The notes under the pieces were generated by a model. The model had not been told where the DNA came from. It saw nothing but the letters and a program-made list of their open reading frames with translations, and ran no database searches. Positions 1 to 8,482 of a DNA stretch of 64,000 nucleotides are shown in pieces. A program made the translations under genes and the position numbers. Each line of letters opens with the position of its first letter. Position 1 is the first letter of the stretch. The stretch is from positions 1 to 64,000 of the forward strand of contig JAZAUS010000012.1 of the NCBI GenBank assembly GCA_036342255.1, read 5' to 3'. This DNA comes from RUG11198 sp036342255. Lineage in GTDB: Bacteria; Bacillota_I; Bacilli_A; RF39; UBA660.

Positions 1-58
1 CTATTTGTATTCTTTCTTCATCGGTATATTTTCTGAATTGTTGTCCTTTTTTAGCCAT
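1..58 (-). CDS. IS3-family transposase OrfA, N-terminal fragment (runs off window)
   Basis: The first 19 codons on the - strand read MAKKGQQFRKYTDEERIQI, a typical beginning of the small helix-turn-helix transposase subunit (OrfA) of IS3-family elements. OrfA binds the terminal repeats and is normally joined by frameshifting to the DDE-domain OrfB. Only the start is visible; the rest lies before base 1. A GAAAGGAG ribosome site precedes the ATG by a suitable distance but is half buried in a hairpin (62-92). This is the only protein-coding feature I accept on the - strand. Confidence 0.65.
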   Translation of the reverse strand, partial: MAKKGQQFRKYTDEERIQI

Positions 59-61
59 AAA

Positions 62-92
62 AAATACTATCTCCTTTCTTGAGATAGTATTT
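62..92 (-). promoter_or_regulatory. Hairpin over the transposase ribosome-binding site
   Basis: A perfect 12-bp inverted repeat (62-73 and 81-92, 7-base loop) lies just upstream of the transposase ATG at 58. In - strand RNA the GGAG of the ribosome site falls at the loop and 3' arm, and six U residues follow (64-59). It can therefore act both as a Shine-Dalgarno blocker and as a terminator-like element, a known way for insertion sequences to prevent expression by read-in transcription. Function is inferred. Confidence 0.6.
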
Positions 93-278
93 TATCAAAA
101 GACTCCTTTTTTATAAAGTGTCCAAAATAGGGTTCACTTCACATATTAAGGCTCTTTTTTTATCTCAACTAATAGAAATATATATAAGCATAAGAGAATT
201 ATGTAAAATTAACTAAATATTAATGACAAATTATTCTTTATATGTTAATATTTTATTATAAGAGAGGAGTATATAAAA

Positions 279-1019
279 ATGGAAAAAAATAATAATTTAG
301 TTATAATAATAATGGGAGTAATAATAGTAATTCTTACAGTATTATGTATATTGTTTGCAACCGGCACAATATCTCTTAATAATAATAAATGCCATATCGC
401 AGATAATGTAAACGGAAAAGAAAGTGAAGAAAAAAATGATGGAGACCAACTTTATAAAGAAGTATATAATGAAGTCATAAAACAATATTCTGAAGTTATT
501 AATAGTAATTTAGCAAATGATCATGATTACTCATCATCATATCCTTACGCCTATAATGAAATTATGATAATTGATGCAGTAAAAAAGAAGGATTGGTATT
601 ACACATATTATGATATTAATCATGATAATATAATGGAATTATTAGTAGCAAATACATATGAAAATGAAAAATTTGTTGATATTATATATTCACATAATGG
701 AAATAATATTGTCACAATAGATAGTTATATGGCAAGGGATAGATTATATGGTATATATGATAATGGTATAATAGTTGGTAATGGAAGTGGTGGAGCACTA
801 TATTCTGGCTATGATTTTTCTACTATAAAAGATGATTTATCACTTGATTCTAAACATTATTCTATAACATACAAAGCTGATAATTCAGGTAGTATTGAAA
901 AAATAGAACTTGATGGTAATATAGTTAATTATAATTCGATTGATGAATTAATTAATTCAAATACAAATAACGGTAAGAAAATAGATCTAAACAATTTAAC
1001 TTGGACCCAAATAAAATAA
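279..1019 (+). CDS. Membrane-anchored extracellular protein of unknown function
   Basis: This 246-residue protein has one N-terminal hydrophobic segment (about residues 7-28) and a hydrophilic remainder, so it is probably anchored with its bulk outside the cell. There is no lipobox cysteine. A short acidic loop at residues 112-120 (DINHDNIME) has the DxNxDxxxE spacing of calcium-binding EF-hand or dockerin-like loops. This pattern is common in secreted Bacillota proteins. The start follows a good AGAGAGGAG site. A terminator closes the gene. I do not recognise the family. Confidence 0.75.
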   Translation: MEKNNNLVIIIMGVIIVILTVLCILFATGTISLNNNKCHIADNVNGKESEEKNDGDQLYKEVYNEVIKQYSEVINSNLANDHDYSSSYPYAYNEIMIIDAVKKKDWYYTYYDINHDNIMELLVANTYENEKFVDIIYSHNGNNIVTIDSYMARDRLYGIYDNGIIVGNGSGGALYSGYDFSTIKDDLSLDSKHYSITYKADNSGSIEKIELDGNIVNYNSIDELINSNTNNGKKIDLNNLTWTQIK

Positions 1020-1067
1020 AAAAGTTTATTATATCTTATTAATTATTTAAACAATAATATGTTATTC

Positions 1068-1096
1068 AAAAGTCCATATATATGGACTTTTTTATT
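1068..1096 (+). terminator. Rho-independent terminator
   Basis: An 11-bp stem (AAAAGTCCATA / TATGGACTTTT, 1068-1078 with 1081-1091) runs into a T tract. It ends the unit of the 279-1019 gene. Confidence 0.8.
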
Positions 1097-1164
1097 TGAA
1101 TATAAAAAGTATTAAATAGTTGTATTGTTCATAAAAAAATATATACAAAAAAATAAAAATTATA

Positions 1165-1173
1165 TGATATAAT
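1165..1173 (+). promoter_or_regulatory. Extended -10 promoter element
   Basis: TGATATAAT is a TGN-TATAAT extended -10 box upstream of the gene starting at 1201. No good -35 hexamer is visible 17 bases before it. Confidence 0.5.
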
Positions 1174-1200
1174 ATACCAAAAGGAGATGAAAGAAAGATT

Positions 1201-1563
1201 ATGAATAAAGATACAAAAAAGATATTATATGATGCATTTGAAAGAGAAATAGGCATTCCATATATTGAATACATAAAGCCAGATTGGGATGAACCGCCAA
1301 AAAAAATTAATAAAGAGACAAAAAAGATATCATACAAATCATTTGAAAAAGAAATAGGAATTCCATATATTGAATTCATAAAGTTAGATAGGGAAAAAAA
1401 GCAAGAAATTATTAATAATTTAAAAAAGAAAAATAAATCTAATGATGATGTAAATATCGATAATGAAAATATAATGATAAATAGAGCAGAAGAAAATAAT
1501 AAAGTTGGCACCAAATCAGTAGCATTAACAAAAAAAATATCTAAACGAATTATTAATAGGTAG
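1201..1563 (+). CDS. Small unknown protein with an internal tandem duplication
   Basis: This 120-residue hydrophilic protein has two copies of a roughly 38-residue unit (about residues 3-30 and 38-65). Each carries TKKI, then FE(R/K)EIGIPYIE(Y/F)IK. The copies are also close at DNA level, so the duplication is recent. The C-terminal half is Lys/Asn-rich and probably disordered. There is no signal peptide or membrane segment. The ribosome site AAGGAGATG is somewhat far from the ATG. An ORF on the opposite strand here is a shadow. Function is unknown. Confidence 0.6.
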   Translation: MNKDTKKILYDAFEREIGIPYIEYIKPDWDEPPKKINKETKKISYKSFEKEIGIPYIEFIKLDREKKQEIINNLKKKNKSNDDVNIDNENIMINRAEENNKVGTKSVALTKKISKRIINR

Positions 1564-1591
1564 CAAAAAGTATAATTAGGAGGAAATCATT

Positions 1592-2596
1592 ATGCATAGA
1601 ATAGCCTTAATACCATCATATGAACCAGATAACAAACTAATTAAAATAGTAAAAGACTTACTTGAAAACAACTTTAAAGTAGTAGTAGTTAATGATGGTA
1701 GTAATAAAGACTATGATAAAATATTTAATAAAGTAAAAGAATTAACTAAAGTATTAGAATATGATACCAATCAAGGTAAAGGCTACGCCTTAAAATATGG
1801 CATGCAATATATTAAAGATAATTATGATAAATATATTGTTGTTACTATGGATAGTGATGGACAACATACTGTTAAAGATGCAACCAAATTATGTAATTAT
1901 GTAGAAGAAAATCCAAATGAATTTGTAATAGGTAAAAGAATAAGAGGTAAAAATACTCCTCTTAGAAGTAAAATAGGTAATAGCATTACTATGTTAGTAT
2001 ACAAACTAGTAACAGGAGTTAGTATCTATGATACTCAAACAGGACTAAGATGTTTTTCTAATCAATTAATGGATTTTAGCCTAAATGTTAAAGGCAATAG
2101 ATTTGAATATGAAATGAATGTCTTATTAGAAGCTCCACTAAATAATATAAAAATAACTGAAATAGAAATAGAAACCATATATTATAAAGATAATAATAAA
2201 AAATCCCATTTTAATACTATTAAAGACTCATATAGAGTATATAAAGAAATATTAAAATTCTCTCTATCTTCAATCATAAGCTTCATAATAGATTATATAT
2301 CATATATTATTTTTATATTACTTCTAAATAACATAACAATCTCTAACATTTTCGCAAGAATAATATCAGCAACTTGTAACTATACCATTAATAAAAAACT
2401 AGTCTTTAATAGCAAAAGGAAAATAACAAACTCTTTACCAAAATATATTATTCTTGCCATATCTATACTAGCTATTAATACAATTATCCTAAACTGTTTA
2501 GTAACTATAAATATTAATAAATATCTAGCCAAAATAATAGTAGAATTATTATTATTTATATTTAGTTATTTCATCCAGAAAAAAAGAATATTTTAA
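1592..2596 (+). CDS. Family 2 glycosyltransferase fused to a GtrA-like membrane domain
   Basis: The protein has 334 residues. Residues 1-210 form a GT2 domain of the dolichyl-phosphate-mannose-synthase type: VVVVNDGS near residue 31, NQGKGYALKYG, and the metal-binding DSDGQH near residue 89. Residues about 222-334 hold four hydrophobic segments of the GtrA type. Such fusions move a sugar from a nucleotide donor to a polyprenyl phosphate at the membrane and may help flip the product for decoration of surface polymers. The sugar cannot be read from sequence. The start follows TAGGAGG. A terminator follows. Confidence 0.85.
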   Translation: MHRIALIPSYEPDNKLIKIVKDLLENNFKVVVVNDGSNKDYDKIFNKVKELTKVLEYDTNQGKGYALKYGMQYIKDNYDKYIVVTMDSDGQHTVKDATKLCNYVEENPNEFVIGKRIRGKNTPLRSKIGNSITMLVYKLVTGVSIYDTQTGLRCFSNQLMDFSLNVKGNRFEYEMNVLLEAPLNNIKITEIEIETIYYKDNNKKSHFNTIKDSYRVYKEILKFSLSSIISFIIDYISYIIFILLLNNITISNIFARIISATCNYTINKKLVFNSKRKITNSLPKYIILAISILAINTIILNCLVTININKYLAKIIVELLLFIFSYFIQKKRIF

Positions 2597-2614
2597 AAAG
2601 AATTAAATTAAATT

Positions 2615-2644
2615 GAAGATAATTTTACATATCTTCTTTTTTTT
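2615..2644 (+). terminator. Terminator of the glycosyltransferase gene, containing the next -35 box
   Basis: GAAGAT (2615-2620) pairs with ATCTTC (2631-2636) and is followed by eight T residues. The -35 hexamer of the tgt promoter lies in the loop. Confidence 0.75.
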
Positions 2645-2652
2645 GTTATAAT
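2624..2652 (+). promoter_or_regulatory. tgt promoter
   Basis: TTTACA (2624-2629), 17 bases, then TATAAT (2647-2652) preceded by TGT (extended -10). The -35 lies inside the loop of the upstream terminator. Confidence 0.7.
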
Positions 2653-2677
2653 TTTCTAAGTGAAAGAAGTGATATCT

Positions 2678-3787
2678 ATGAAGATAAAATATAATTTAAT
2701 CCATAAAGATGGCAATGCCCGATTAGGAACTCTAGAAACTAATTATGGAACCTATGATACACCAATGTTTATGCCAGTAGGCACCCAAGCCACTGTAAAA
2801 ACCTTATCCCCAGAAGAATTAAAAGAAATAGGTAGTGCCGTCATATTATCAAATACTTATCACTTGTGGCTACGTCCTGGAGAAGATATAGTAGATAAAG
2901 CAGGTGGACTACATAAATTTATGAATTATGACGGCCCAATACTAACAGATTGTGGAGGCTTCCAAGTATTTTCTTTAATTAAAAATAAAGAAAAAGACAT
3001 CATGGAAGAAGGAGTTAGATTCAAAAGTCATTTAAATGGAGAAGAACTATTCTTAACCCCAGAAAAATCGATTGAAATTCAAAATAAACTTGATAGTGAT
3101 ATGGCTATGAGTTTTGACGAATGTATACCATATCCAGCTACCTACGAATATACGAAGGCCAGTACCGAAAGAACGATAAGATGGGCCATTAGAGGGAAAA
3201 AAGTCTTTAATAATGAACGTCAAAGCTTATTTGGAATCGTTCAAGGTGGAGAATATGAAGACTTACGTAAATGGTGTGCTAAAGAACTTGTAAAAATTGG
3301 TTTTGATGGATATTCTATTGGTGGAACAAGTGTAGGTGAAGGAAAAGAAACTATGTATAAAATGATAGAAGATGCCATTTATTATCTTCCAGAAGATAAA
3401 CCAAGATATCTTATGGGAGTAGGAGATCCAATAGATCTATTTGAAGGTGTAGAAAGAGGCGTTGATATGTTTGATTGTGTCTTACCAACAAGATTAGCAA
3501 GACATGGTCATGCCTTTACAAGAAAAGGAAAGATTAATCTAAAAAATGCCAAATACAAAGAAGATTTTACTAGTATAGATAATTGTGATTGCTACGCATG
3601 TAAGAATTATACTAAAGCATATATAAGACATCTTCTAGTAGCAAAAGAAACCTTTGGAGCAAGACTTTTATCCATTCATAACATAAGATTTCTAATTAAA
3701 ATAATGGAAGAAATAAGAGAAAGTATCAAAGAAAATAATTTCAAAGATTATAAAAAAGATTTTATAAACAAATATAATAATAAGTAA
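2678..3787 (+). CDS. tgt: tRNA-guanine transglycosylase
   Basis: Tgt exchanges guanine 34 in GUN-anticodon tRNAs for a queuine precursor, giving queuosine. Visible signatures are FMPVGTQATVK near the N-terminus, TDCGGFQVFSL, FDECIPYP, GVGDPIDLFEGVERG with the following MFDCVLPTR (nucleophilic Asp), and a zinc site CDCYAC ... H near the C-terminus. It is 369 residues, the usual length. I chose ATG 2678 rather than an in-frame GTG at 2660, because family members begin just before this point and GAAGTGAT precedes it. No queuosine biosynthesis genes lie nearby, so the base is probably salvaged or made elsewhere. Confidence 0.95.
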   Translation: MKIKYNLIHKDGNARLGTLETNYGTYDTPMFMPVGTQATVKTLSPEELKEIGSAVILSNTYHLWLRPGEDIVDKAGGLHKFMNYDGPILTDCGGFQVFSLIKNKEKDIMEEGVRFKSHLNGEELFLTPEKSIEIQNKLDSDMAMSFDECIPYPATYEYTKASTERTIRWAIRGKKVFNNERQSLFGIVQGGEYEDLRKWCAKELVKIGFDGYSIGGTSVGEGKETMYKMIEDAIYYLPEDKPRYLMGVGDPIDLFEGVERGVDMFDCVLPTRLARHGHAFTRKGKINLKNAKYKEDFTSIDNCDCYACKNYTKAYIRHLLVAKETFGARLLSIHNIRFLIKIMEEIRESIKENNFKDYKKDFINKYNNK

Positions 3788-3794
3788 AATTAAA

Positions 3795-3823
3795 TTGCTA
3801 TATTGAATTAAATATAGTATAAT
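3795..3823 (+). promoter_or_regulatory. Promoter
   Basis: TTGCTA (3795-3800), 17 bases, TATAAT (3818-3823), upstream of the genes beginning at 3848. Confidence 0.65.
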
Positions 3824-3847
3824 AGTAACATATGGAGGATTGATAAA

Positions 3848-4315
3848 ATGAAAAAATTTTTAATAGGATTAAAAGACTTAATACTAAGACACAAAATACT
3901 ATCATTAATATGTCTATTAGCTTTTATCGTAATAGTAATAATGATATATGTTTTCTTTAGTATTTTTGTTAGTGGTAGCAATGCATATGGAAGAAGACTA
4001 TCAGGAATAGAAAAAGTCAAAATATCCAGCAGTGAATTAAAGAAAGAAGAAAAACAAATAGAAAAAAATAGCGAAGTAAAAAATGCTAAATTAAGAATTC
4101 AAGGTAAAATAATATATTTTAATATTACTTTTACTAATGAAGCATCAAAAGATAAAGCCAAAGAAATAGCTAAAAAAACACTAGAAGATTTCAGTAAAGA
4201 TGAAAAAGAATTTTATGATTTTGAATATATTTTACATCAAGAAGATGCTGCAGGCTTTAAAATAACTGGTACAAGTGGACCAAAAACAGGTGGTATTAGT
4301 TTTATAAAAAGTTAG
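3848..4315 (+). CDS. Membrane-anchored protein of unknown function
   Basis: This 155-residue protein has a short basic N-terminus and one strong membrane segment at about residues 17-41. A Lys/Glu-rich linker follows, then a compact C-terminal domain of about 90 residues ending in a Gly-rich tail (SGPKTGGISF). No catalytic motif is recognised. The start follows TATGGAGG. It is the first gene of a run through the diguanylate cyclase (10-base gap) and the YihY gene, so it may share their regulation. Function is unknown. Confidence 0.7.
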   Translation: MKKFLIGLKDLILRHKILSLICLLAFIVIVIMIYVFFSIFVSGSNAYGRRLSGIEKVKISSSELKKEEKQIEKNSEVKNAKLRIQGKIIYFNITFTNEASKDKAKEIAKKTLEDFSKDEKEFYDFEYILHQEDAAGFKITGTSGPKTGGISFIKS

Positions 4316-4324
4316 GTGATATAA

Positions 4325-6340
4325 ATGGAGAATAAAAAAATAAATAGCATTATTACCGGTAGCATCGTAGCTATCTTGCTATTATTTTTTTCAATATTTA
4401 TAATATTGAATTATAGTAAAGATGAAAAAAGTTTAAGTATCAGAGAAAGAAAATGGATAACTGATAATATTAATAATGTTATTGATGTAAACATCTTTAA
4501 TAATATACCATTATACGGATATAATGGTAGTGGTATTAGTTTTAGTTTCTTAGATGATTTTTCAACTAAATATAATATAAATTTTAACAAAATATCATAT
4601 TATGATAGTAATATTGTTGATTACAAAGGAGTATCTTTTAGAATCTTAAATGCCAATAATAAATTAAGTAAAAAAGATATTTTATTATATCAAGATGAAT
4701 ATGTAGTATGGAATAACAATCCAGAAATTAATAGTATCGATTCACTTGATAATCTCAATCCTGGTATTCTAAAAGAAGATGAAAAAGTAATTAATAATTA
4801 TTTAAATGATAATAAATACATAGCATTTGAAACAATTAATGAAATAACTAAAGCCCTTAATAGCGGTCAAATAAAATATGCTATCGTACCAAATATAAAA
4901 AACACAAGAGAAATGTTAGAAAATAACTTTAAAATTGTTTATCATATAAGTGACCTAACTAAAAAATATGTCTTAAGAGTAGAAGACAGTACATTACATA
5001 GTATTATGAAAAAACAATATAAGATTTATTTAAATAATAATTTTTTAGAAGATTATAGCAAAGAATATTTAACAACTTATTTTGCAAGTACCAAAACAAG
5101 TGATATTGATAGAAAAAATTATAATGGAAAAATATATAAGTATGGCTATGTTGTTAATATGCCATATGAAGGATATTCAAATAATAATTTCATAGGTACT
5201 TTATCAACCTACTTATCAAATTTTGGTAAAATAGTAAATACAGAAATAGAAGTGGTAAGATATAATAATATCGACGAATTGAAAAATGCACTAGTAAATG
5301 GTGACGTCGATGTAGCTTTAACAAATTTTGATTCTAGTATCATAAACATGGATAATATTACAACTCAAACACTAGATAATGAAAAATATATCGTACTCAG
5401 CCAAAAAAATCATAATATAAATTCAATAAAAGGATTAAAAAACAATACTGTATCAGTAGTTGGTAGTAGCAATTTATATACCTTATGTATAAATAATAAT
5501 ATAAAGGTTAATGTATTTAAAGATACAAATGATTTAATCAGAAACATAAATGATAATGATATTATATTAATGGATAAAGATACATATTATTATTATAGTA
5601 AAGTAGAAAAACTATCTAATTTTCATGTTATATATGAAGATGAAATAAAAGATGCTTATAAATTTATAGTTAACGAAAAGAATAAAGTATTTGCGCAACT
5701 ACTTAGTTATTATGTAAATAGTAGTGATTATAGAAATATAAGATATAATTATAATAATAATATTATAGTTAAAGACGACAAAAATAATACAAGTTTTGTT
5801 TTAGGATTAATAGTCTTTATAATAGTAGCTGTTATAATAGCTTTATATATCCATAGCAAATATACAAACAGTAAATACTTAAAAAGAGAAGAAAGACTTA
5901 AATTTATTGACCCTATGACATCTTTAAAAAACCGTAACTATCTTAATCACAATATATATAAATGGGATGATAATGTAGTATTTCCACAAGCTGTAATAAT
6001 GTTAGATGTCAATAAAATAAAACAAATAAATGACCAATACGGTAGAGAAATTGGTGATGATATATTAAAGAAAGTAGCTAGTATTCTTATTGATAATCAA
6101 TTAGAAAATACAGATATAGTAAGAACAGGTGGCGATGAATTCTTAATATATATGGTAGGCTATGGAAAAGAACAAGTTATAGATTATATAAAGAAACTAA
6201 ATAAAGAAATGAAGAAGATTAATAACTCTTATGGTGTAGAAATAGGATATAGTATGATTTTAGACCAAGTTAAAAGTGTAGATGATGCTATAAATGAAGC
6301 CATATTAATGATGGAAGAAAGCAAAAATAAAGATAAATAG
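4325..6340 (+). CDS. Receptor-type diguanylate cyclase (two solute-binding-like domains plus GGDEF)
   Basis: The 671-residue protein has an N-terminal membrane segment (about 13-30), two tandem type 3 solute-binding-like regions outside the cell (about 45-250 and 265-485), a second membrane segment (about 491-511) and a cytoplasmic GGDEF domain (about 525-667). The GGDEF motif at 602-606 is intact. DPMTSLKNR opens the domain, and the metal-binding Asp is in MLDVNKIKQIND. It should make c-di-GMP from GTP in response to a small ligand such as an amino acid. No RxxD inhibitory site precedes GGDEF (LENT at the aligned place), so product inhibition is probably lost. The extracellular domain assignment is by recognition and is less certain than the GGDEF. 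Confidence 0.85.
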   Translation: MENKKINSIITGSIVAILLLFFSIFIILNYSKDEKSLSIRERKWITDNINNVIDVNIFNNIPLYGYNGSGISFSFLDDFSTKYNINFNKISYYDSNIVDYKGVSFRILNANNKLSKKDILLYQDEYVVWNNNPEINSIDSLDNLNPGILKEDEKVINNYLNDNKYIAFETINEITKALNSGQIKYAIVPNIKNTREMLENNFKIVYHISDLTKKYVLRVEDSTLHSIMKKQYKIYLNNNFLEDYSKEYLTTYFASTKTSDIDRKNYNGKIYKYGYVVNMPYEGYSNNNFIGTLSTYLSNFGKIVNTEIEVVRYNNIDELKNALVNGDVDVALTNFDSSIINMDNITTQTLDNEKYIVLSQKNHNINSIKGLKNNTVSVVGSSNLYTLCINNNIKVNVFKDTNDLIRNINDNDIILMDKDTYYYYSKVEKLSNFHVIYEDEIKDAYKFIVNEKNKVFAQLLSYYVNSSDYRNIRYNYNNNIIVKDDKNNTSFVLGLIVFIIVAVIIALYIHSKYTNSKYLKREERLKFIDPMTSLKNRNYLNHNIYKWDDNVVFPQAVIMLDVNKIKQINDQYGREIGDDILKKVASILIDNQLENTDIVRTGGDEFLIYMVGYGKEQVIDYIKKLNKEMKKINNSYGVEIGYSMILDQVKSVDDAINEAILMMEESKNKDK

Positions 6341-6348
6341 GTGATACA

Positions 6349-7161
6349 GTGAAAAGAATTAAACCAAAATTAAATAATTATATAACAAAAGCCTGGAAAG
6401 TATTCAACAAGATGGAAATGCGTGTATTACCAGGAAATGTTGCTTTCTTCTTCGTTTTAGCCCTAATTCCTATCATAACAATAACCTTAATAATAGCTTC
6501 TTCTTTTTCTATTTCATTTAATTCTGTAATAGAATTTGTCCAAGATGTTTTTCCAGAAGAAGCCAGTAGAATGATATTAGAAATAATATCAGGTAAAGGA
6601 TTTGATGGAAATGTAGGAACATTTAATATTATAGCTTTCTTTGTAGCTAGTAACGGAACCTATGCTATTATTAACGCATCAAATACCCTTTATAATATCA
6701 AAGATAGTGATCCATTAAGAGAAAGAGTAAAATCAGTAGTTCTATTAATGATTCTAATATTATTAATAACCTTTCTAATAATAGTACCAGTACTAGGAGA
6801 AACATTACTTAACCTAATTAAAAATAACTTAGTAATTGAAAGAATAAAAACAATATATTATATTATTAAATGGCCAGTAACATTCTTTATGATATTTACT
6901 ATATTAAAATTTATATATACAATCGCCCCTAGCAAAAAAATAGCCAGCAAAACAACAACTTATGGAGCATTATTCACAACCTTCTTTTGGACCATAGCAA
7001 CAGCAATTTTTAGCTATTATTTAAAATTTTTTGCCAATTATAATGTTATCTATGGTAACATATCTTCAATTATAATTTTAATGATTTGGGTATATATAAT
7101 TAGTTATGTATTCGTAATGGGAATAGCTATAAATGCTGTTAATCTAAAGGATGAAAAATAA
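6349..7161 (+). CDS. YihY/UPF0761 family inner membrane protein
   Basis: The 270-residue protein has about six membrane segments. The family's typical features are visible: LPGNVAFFFVLALIPI near residue 27, NGTYAIINASNTLYNI near 103, and a final MIWVYIISYVFVMG. Once annotated as ribonuclease BN, the family is now regarded as a membrane protein of unsettled function. The start is GTG, 8 bases after the preceding stop, with AGGTGAT as ribosome site, so it is translationally close to the diguanylate cyclase gene. Confidence 0.85.
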   Translation: MKRIKPKLNNYITKAWKVFNKMEMRVLPGNVAFFFVLALIPIITITLIIASSFSISFNSVIEFVQDVFPEEASRMILEIISGKGFDGNVGTFNIIAFFVASNGTYAIINASNTLYNIKDSDPLRERVKSVVLLMILILLITFLIIVPVLGETLLNLIKNNLVIERIKTIYYIIKWPVTFFMIFTILKFIYTIAPSKKIASKTTTYGALFTTFFWTIATAIFSYYLKFFANYNVIYGNISSIIILMIWVYIISYVFVMGIAINAVNLKDEK

Positions 7162-7212
7162 ATTTACAAATATAACAATTAGAGTTATAATTTAAAAGAA
7201 AGGAGAATGCTT

Positions 7213-7869
7213 ATGAAAAAGTATATTTGTGAAGGAATTGGAACAGCTGTTTTAGTATTGTTTGGATGTGGAACAGCAGTAATAACAGGGGGTAATTTAA
7301 TAGCAACCTCACTAGCATTTGGTCTTAGTATAGTAGCTATGGCCTATGTAATAGGAGGTGTATCAGGTTGTCACATAAATCCAGCCGTATCATTAGCAAT
7401 GCTTATTAATAATAAACTTGATAAAAAAGAATTTATATGGTATGTAATAGCTCAAATAATAGGTGGCCTATGTGGAACTGCTATTTTATACTTCATACTA
7501 TCTTCTTCAACTATTGGTGTTCAAAACTTAGGAGCTAACGGATATGGAAGTATGTCTGCCGTAAGACTAAATCTAATAGGAGCCATTATAACAGAAATTA
7601 TATTAACATTCGTATTTATCTATACAATATTAGGTGTTACAAGTGATAAGAAAAAAGATAATATTGCCGGAATAGTAATTGGATTAACATTAGCCTTTGT
7701 CCATATCATCGGAATTAATTTAACAGGAACTTCAGTAAACCCAGCTAGAAGTTTAGCTCCAGCCATTATTCTAGGTGGTAAAGCTTTATCACAAGTATGG
7801 GTCTTCATTATAGCTCCATTTGCCGGATCCATAATAGCATCTTACACATACAAATACTTAAATAAATAA
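7213..7869 (+). CDS. Aquaporin (MIP family, water-type filter)
   Basis: This 218-residue channel has the two half-helix motifs HINPAVSLAM and SVNPARSLAP. The residues expected at the selectivity filter match the water-specific AqpZ pattern: Phe in LAFGL, His in FVHIIGIN, Thr in LTGTSV and Arg in NPARS. It is thus more likely a water channel than a glycerol facilitator. ATG 7213 is chosen over the in-frame ATG 7207, because AAAGGAG abuts the latter. It stands as its own unit, closed by a terminator. Confidence 0.9.
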   Translation: MKKYICEGIGTAVLVLFGCGTAVITGGNLIATSLAFGLSIVAMAYVIGGVSGCHINPAVSLAMLINNKLDKKEFIWYVIAQIIGGLCGTAILYFILSSSTIGVQNLGANGYGSMSAVRLNLIGAIITEIILTFVFIYTILGVTSDKKKDNIAGIVIGLTLAFVHIIGINLTGTSVNPARSLAPAIILGGKALSQVWVFIIAPFAGSIIASYTYKYLNK

Positions 7870-7872
7870 AAG

Positions 7873-7903
7873 AAATAAATACTTTACAAGTATTTATTTT
7901 TTT
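7873..7903 (+). terminator. Aquaporin gene terminator, overlapping the next -35 box
   Basis: A perfect 12-bp stem (7873-7884 with 7888-7899, 3-base loop) runs into T residues. TTTACA at its apex serves as the next gene's -35 box. Confidence 0.8.
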
Positions 7904-7911
7904 ACTATAAT
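7883..7911 (+). promoter_or_regulatory. Promoter nested in a terminator
   Basis: TTTACA (7883-7888), 17 bases, TATAAT (7906-7911), driving the genes from 7930. The -35 hexamer spans the loop of the preceding terminator hairpin. Confidence 0.65.
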
Positions 7912-7929
7912 AGCTATGGAGGTCTTATC

Positions 7930-8475
7930 ATGGGAAGAGAACAAAAAAGAAAAGAACAAAAAAAATATAAAAATAAAAAAGTTGAAAATGAAATAATGCC
8001 TGAAGATATGATAAAAATGAGCACAATTCTAAAAATAATAATAGGAGTAGTAATAGTAATATTAATCTTTTATTATGGATTAGCAATATTTGTTACTAAA
8101 GAAGTAGATTTATCCAGCAACAAAAAAGATACCAGTACTTCAGAAACAAATAGTAATAATGTATCAAACGCTATACTAGCCAAAAATACATTTAATCAAT
8201 TAGATGATATATATTATGTATATTTCTATAATTTTAATAAAGAGGAAGAAGTAATATCAAATTCGATTAGCAACTTAACAGATCATACAATCTATAGAGT
8301 AGATGCTGCTAGCGGACTAAATAAAAACTATATAGATAACAATACAAGTAATAGAAATGTGACAAGTATTGATAATTTAAGAGTAAAAAGTCCTACTATA
8401 ATTAAAATAGATAATGATAAAGTTGTATCTTATTATGAAGGCGTAGAAGAAATATCCAAATTTCTAAATAAATAG
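7930..8475 (+). CDS. Membrane-anchored protein, possible thioredoxin-fold domain without cysteines
   Basis: The 181-residue protein has a very basic N-terminus (residues 1-20), one membrane segment (about 34-55) and a Ser/Thr/Asn linker. The C-terminal domain of about 105 residues has strands YYVYFYNF and SPTIIKIDNDKVVSYYEG, followed by a final helix. That pattern and the Pro before a strand resemble a thioredoxin fold, but no cysteine is present, so redox chemistry is excluded. The fold is inferred; function is unknown. It is 7 bases upstream of the HAD gene. Confidence 0.6.
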   Translation: MGREQKRKEQKKYKNKKVENEIMPEDMIKMSTILKIIIGVVIVILIFYYGLAIFVTKEVDLSSNKKDTSTSETNSNNVSNAILAKNTFNQLDDIYYVYFYNFNKEEEVISNSISNLTDHTIYRVDAASGLNKNYIDNNTSNRNVTSIDNLRVKSPTIIKIDNDKVVSYYEGVEEISKFLNK

Positions 8476-8482
8476 GTGATAT

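Larger units (their letters stand above)
1..143 (-). mobile_element. Terminal part of an IS3-like insertion sequence
   Basis: The - strand read from about 143 begins with a TG dinucleotide and the stretch TGAAGTGAACCCTATTTTGG (141 down to 122), which resembles an IS3-family (IS150-type) terminal repeat. A transposase-like start codon follows at 58. The other end of the element lies outside the window, so the second terminal repeat and any target duplication cannot be checked. The exact outer edge (143 or 141) is uncertain. Bases 144-278, between this element and the first gene, are AT-rich and show no other feature I can support. The IS3 assignment is from recognition of the ends and the protein start. 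Confidence 0.6.

Noticed and set aside
1092..1514. A 140-codon - strand frame opposite the small duplicated gene
   Set aside because: It has no ribosome site, gives an implausible Phe/Ser/Ile-rich product and lies opposite a gene with a good start.
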